This document shows positions 61,686 through 64,000 of a DNA stretch of 64,000 nucleotides, piece by piece; positions within the stretch are counted from its first letter, which is position 1, and every line of letters starts with the position of its first letter. The notes beneath the pieces are model-generated. The model was not told the DNA's origin. It did not search any database and saw only the letters and a program-made list of their open reading frames with translations. Source of the stretch: Bacteroidales bacterium (GTDB taxonomy: Bacteria; Bacteroidota; Bacteroidia; Bacteroidales; Lentimicrobiaceae); NCBI GenBank assembly GCA_016709025.1, contig JADJEQ010000005.1, forward strand, positions 248,001-312,000, written 5' to 3'. Position numbers and translations under genes: made by a program.

Positions 61686-62420
61686 TTAATTATCAGGAGC
61701 TCCGGCGGCAATCCATTTTTTTACCTGAATTATGTTGCATTCGGGCAATCTGGCCGCTCCCTGCGGCATGGCAGCATACCCCTGCTGGTGACTGATCGCT
61801 CCAAACAGTCTGCCATTGTCAGCAACAGATTTAACCGAAGCATAATTATCAAGTCTGATGCCTCCTGAGGAAAGTGTGGCATTGTGGCAACCCTTGCAGT
61901 TGGTGTTGATCAATGGCTGAATTGAAGTCGAAAATGCGAAACTGTTTGTGTCACATCCGGCATCGCAATAGTTGTTCTTAGCCCCTTGCTCTATCCATTT
62001 TCGTATCAGTAGCAACTCATCAGTCGTTAGCGCTGCCATGGGTGGTGGTGGCATCCGGTCATCCGGTTCATTGTCTGTAATTTTTTCGTAAAGTTCACTG
62101 CCGTTTGGGTTTCCCGGAATAATCCCCCCGGTATTCATCACCGACTGATATGAAGTCAGCACGACTCCTTCCTGTGCCGTAGCTGCATCGTGGCAGCCAG
62201 ACATTCCACATCCGGAAATAAGAAGCGGTAATACATCGTTCTGAAAGTAGGCCGTATCCGGGTTGCACGTAATGCCTGTGTCAGGGATTGTATCGATAGG
62301 AATTACAGGATCAGTTATTACTATTTCTTCAGGTTCATGCTTGCACCCTGCAAATACCAGTAAAAACAAAAAATACATTAAAAATGCCGGGTAATTAACA
62401 GAATAGGGTTTTAGTGCCAT
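61686..62420 (-). CDS. Two-domain cytochrome c-like lipoprotein, paralogue
   Basis: The 244-residue protein has a lipobox (FLFLLVFAGCKHE), an N-terminal domain with a CX4CH site (SGCGMSGCHDAAT) and RMPPPPMAALTTDELLLIRKWI, and a C-terminal domain with CXXCH (NCKGCHNATLSSGGIRLDNYASVKSVADNG) and AMPQGAARLPECNIIQVKKWI. The order and spacing match the downstream paralogue closely, so the pair arose by duplication. It is first in the cluster. An alternative ATG lies 12 bases upstream (62432). Electron transfer at the outer membrane is the likely role; the redox partner is unknown. Confidence 0.87.
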   Translation of the reverse strand: MALKPYSVNYPAFLMYFLFLLVFAGCKHEPEEIVITDPVIPIDTIPDTGITCNPDTAYFQNDVLPLLISGCGMSGCHDAATAQEGVVLTSYQSVMNTGGIIPGNPNGSELYEKITDNEPDDRMPPPPMAALTTDELLLIRKWIEQGAKNNYCDAGCDTNSFAFSTSIQPLINTNCKGCHNATLSSGGIRLDNYASVKSVADNGRLFGAISHQQGYAAMPQGAARLPECNIIQVKKWIAAGAPDN

Positions 62421-62544
62421 GAGAAAAAACATTCATTAAGTTATAGCGAGTTTGGGCAGGTTAACAAACATTAAGAATTTTAGTCCGGTTTGATGTAAAC
62501 GAAACTGAATAACAATTGTTCACATGGAGACGGTGAATTATCAT

Positions 62545-62552
62545 TAACTTTG
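62545..62552 (+). promoter_or_regulatory. -7 promoter box for S41 protease
   Basis: TAACTTTG matches TAnnTTTG, 38 bases before the ATG at 62591. Confidence 0.5.
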
Positions 62553-62590
62553 TATCATCAAATAACCTGAACTTTTTTAACAAATTTTAT

Positions 62591-64000
62591 ATGAGTACTT
62601 TAACAAGAATCAGATTTCTTTTTCTTCTAACCGGGCTTCTTTTACTGTTAAATCCCGCAGTCAACAATGTTTTTGCACAGCAACGTTCCGATTCAAAAGC
62701 AACGGTTCAGAAATTTGCTTCATTGTTACAGATGATCAACTATTACTATGTTGATTCAACCAATCAGGCTCAGCTGACCGAAGATGCTATTGTTTCAATG
62801 CTTAAAGAACTGGATCCTCATTCGGTGTATATATCTAAAGATGAGATACAAAGAGCCAATGAGCCCTTGCAGGGAAATTTTGAAGGTGTTGGTATCCAGT
62901 TTCAGATTTATCATGATACAATACTGGTCGTTGCCGCAGTTCCGGGAGGCCCATCTGATAAACTGGGAATCCTGGCCGGAGACAAAATCATTACCATCAA
63001 TGGTGAGGATGCTTTCGGAACAAAAGTGTCGAACAGTTTTGTGATGGAAAGGCTCCGTGGAGCCAAAGGTACGAAAGTGAAAATTGAAATCTTCAGAAGA
63101 GGTACCAAAGGCCTGATAGAATACACCATCGTCAGGGATAAAATTCCGATTAACAGCATCGATGCAACTTATATGCTGTCTGAGGATATAGGATATATAA
63201 AACTCACCCGTTTTGCCAGGACTTCTATTTCCGAAATGAAAGAATCGATTACAATGCTTAAGCAACAGGGAATGAAGAACCTGGTACTTGACCTCCGAAA
63301 CAATTCCGGCGGTTTTCTTGACGTTGCCATCGACCTTTCTGATGAATTTCTTCCCTCAGAAAAGCTAATTGTTTATACCCAGGGACTTCGCAGCCCTCGT
63401 CAGGATTTCAAGGCTACTTCACGCGGAGGATTCGAAAAAGGCAAGCTTATTCTCATGGTGAATGAGGGCAGCGCTTCTGCCAGCGAAATTGTGGCCGGTG
63501 CAGTTCAGGACTGGGATCGCGGACTTGTTGTTGGCCGCAGATCCTTTGGCAAGGGTTTGGTTCAGCGTCCGTTCGAACTTCCTGATAGTTCAGTTGTAAG
63601 ACTTACCACCGCCCGCTATTATACACCAACAGGCCGTTGCATTCAGAAATCTTACGAAGAGGGAGCAGATAATTATTATGATGACCTGACTAAAAGGTTT
63701 AAGCACGGAGAGTTTGTCTCGGCCGACAGTATTCGCTTCCCGGATTCACTTAAGTATTATACCCCTTCAAAAAGGGTAGTCTATGGGGGAGGAGGAATCA
63801 TGCCCGATGTATTTATTCCGCTCGACACTACTTTTTCATCAAAGTATTATACGGATATTCTCCGTAAAGGACTCTTAAATGAATTCATTATCAATTACAT
63901 GGAAAAAAACAGGGATGATTTGAAAGTTCAGTATCCTGATCTTGCAGCATTTCGTAAAAGCTTCGATGTGGATGAAAACCTGATGAACAGGTTTACTGAG
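62591..64000 (+). CDS. S41-family C-terminal processing protease, 3' end outside window
   Basis: The frame begins at the ATG at 62591 and is open to the right edge (470 residues). It has a signal peptide (ending NNVFAQ), a PDZ domain (GNFEGVGIQFQIYHDTILV...KLGILAGDKIITINGEDAFG) and the S41 catalytic domain with the nucleophile in NEGSASASEI (about Ser 294) and the general-base Lys in SFGKGLVQRP (about 320). It is therefore a periplasmic CtpA/tail-specific-type protease that trims or degrades envelope proteins. The C-terminus is missing. It is divergent from the cytochrome cluster. Confidence 0.95.
   Translation, partial: MSTLTRIRFLFLLTGLLLLLNPAVNNVFAQQRSDSKATVQKFASLLQMINYYYVDSTNQAQLTEDAIVSMLKELDPHSVYISKDEIQRANEPLQGNFEGVGIQFQIYHDTILVVAAVPGGPSDKLGILAGDKIITINGEDAFGTKVSNSFVMERLRGAKGTKVKIEIFRRGTKGLIEYTIVRDKIPINSIDATYMLSEDIGYIKLTRFARTSISEMKESITMLKQQGMKNLVLDLRNNSGGFLDVAIDLSDEFLPSEKLIVYTQGLRSPRQDFKATSRGGFEKGKLILMVNEGSASASEIVAGAVQDWDRGLVVGRRSFGKGLVQRPFELPDSSVVRLTTARYYTPTGRCIQKSYEEGADNYYDDLTKRFKHGEFVSADSIRFPDSLKYYTPSKRVVYGGGGIMPDVFIPLDTTFSSKYYTDILRKGLLNEFIINYMEKNRDDLKVQYPDLAAFRKSFDVDENLMNRFTE

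Overview
The window looks like chromosomal DNA of a member of the phylum Bacteroidota, probably an environmental Bacteroidales-like lineage. Five proteins carry type IX secretion (T9SS) C-terminal sorting domains. There is a SusC/CirA-type TonB-dependent receptor with a carboxypeptidase-like regulatory domain. Many genes are preceded by the phylum-specific -7 promoter box TAnnTTTG, and a 6S-like RNA lies between zapA and rny. No rRNA, tRNA or CRISPR array was recognised. Genus-level placement is not possible by eye.

Layout. 0-8.5 kb: the 3'-truncated TonB receptor, a small secreted protein, proline dehydrogenase, the aroB-aroA shikimate pair, a class D beta-lactamase divergent from a LutA-like Fe-S protein, and a PKD lipoprotein. 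8.8-23.5 kb: a same-strand surface cluster of three type A T9SS proteins with Ig/PKD-like modules and a shared module before the sorting domain, one type B T9SS protein, a small secreted protein of unknown function and an AsmA/DUF748 envelope protein. 23.7-30.2 kb: a spermidine-synthase-like methyltransferase, tex, a beta-barrel protein, a DUF985 cupin, an NRYDA-repeat protein and trmN6, separated by long word-like intergenic repeats. 30.3-35.6 kb: an AT-richer accessory patch (RhuM/PLD-like protein, small lipoproteins, a DUF4143 ATPase) and a T9SS beta-propeller protein. 36-45 kb: rimM-rpsP (rpsP with an apparent one-base frameshift in its C-terminal extension), a 50-aa YqaE/Pmp3 protein, a GT51 glycosyltransferase with an AsmA-like N-terminus, dnaE and trxA. 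45.3-50 kb: a DUF58 protein, then an accessory segment with an AT-rich gene bounded by integron-cassette-like ends, a duplicated punA 3' end, a RelE-type toxin-antitoxin pair, and intact punA. 50.2-52.7 kb: rny, 6S-like RNA, zapA and a ZapB-like coiled-coil gene. 52.8-64 kb: DUF2851, a sodium:neurotransmitter-symporter-family transporter with a 47-aa partner, an HhH protein, a TPR protein, a rhomboid protease, a c-type-cytochrome lipoprotein/DUF5777 beta-barrel cluster, and a truncated S41 protease.

Most of the window is housekeeping or envelope biology. The parts most worth following up are the cassette-like unit with its attC-like end at 46.5-47.7 kb, the neighbouring punA 3' duplication and toxin-antitoxin pair, the T9SS surface cluster, and the cytochrome/beta-barrel cluster. 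Intergenic DNA carries several families of short direct words and hairpins, and two long G homopolymers that may be assembly artefacts.
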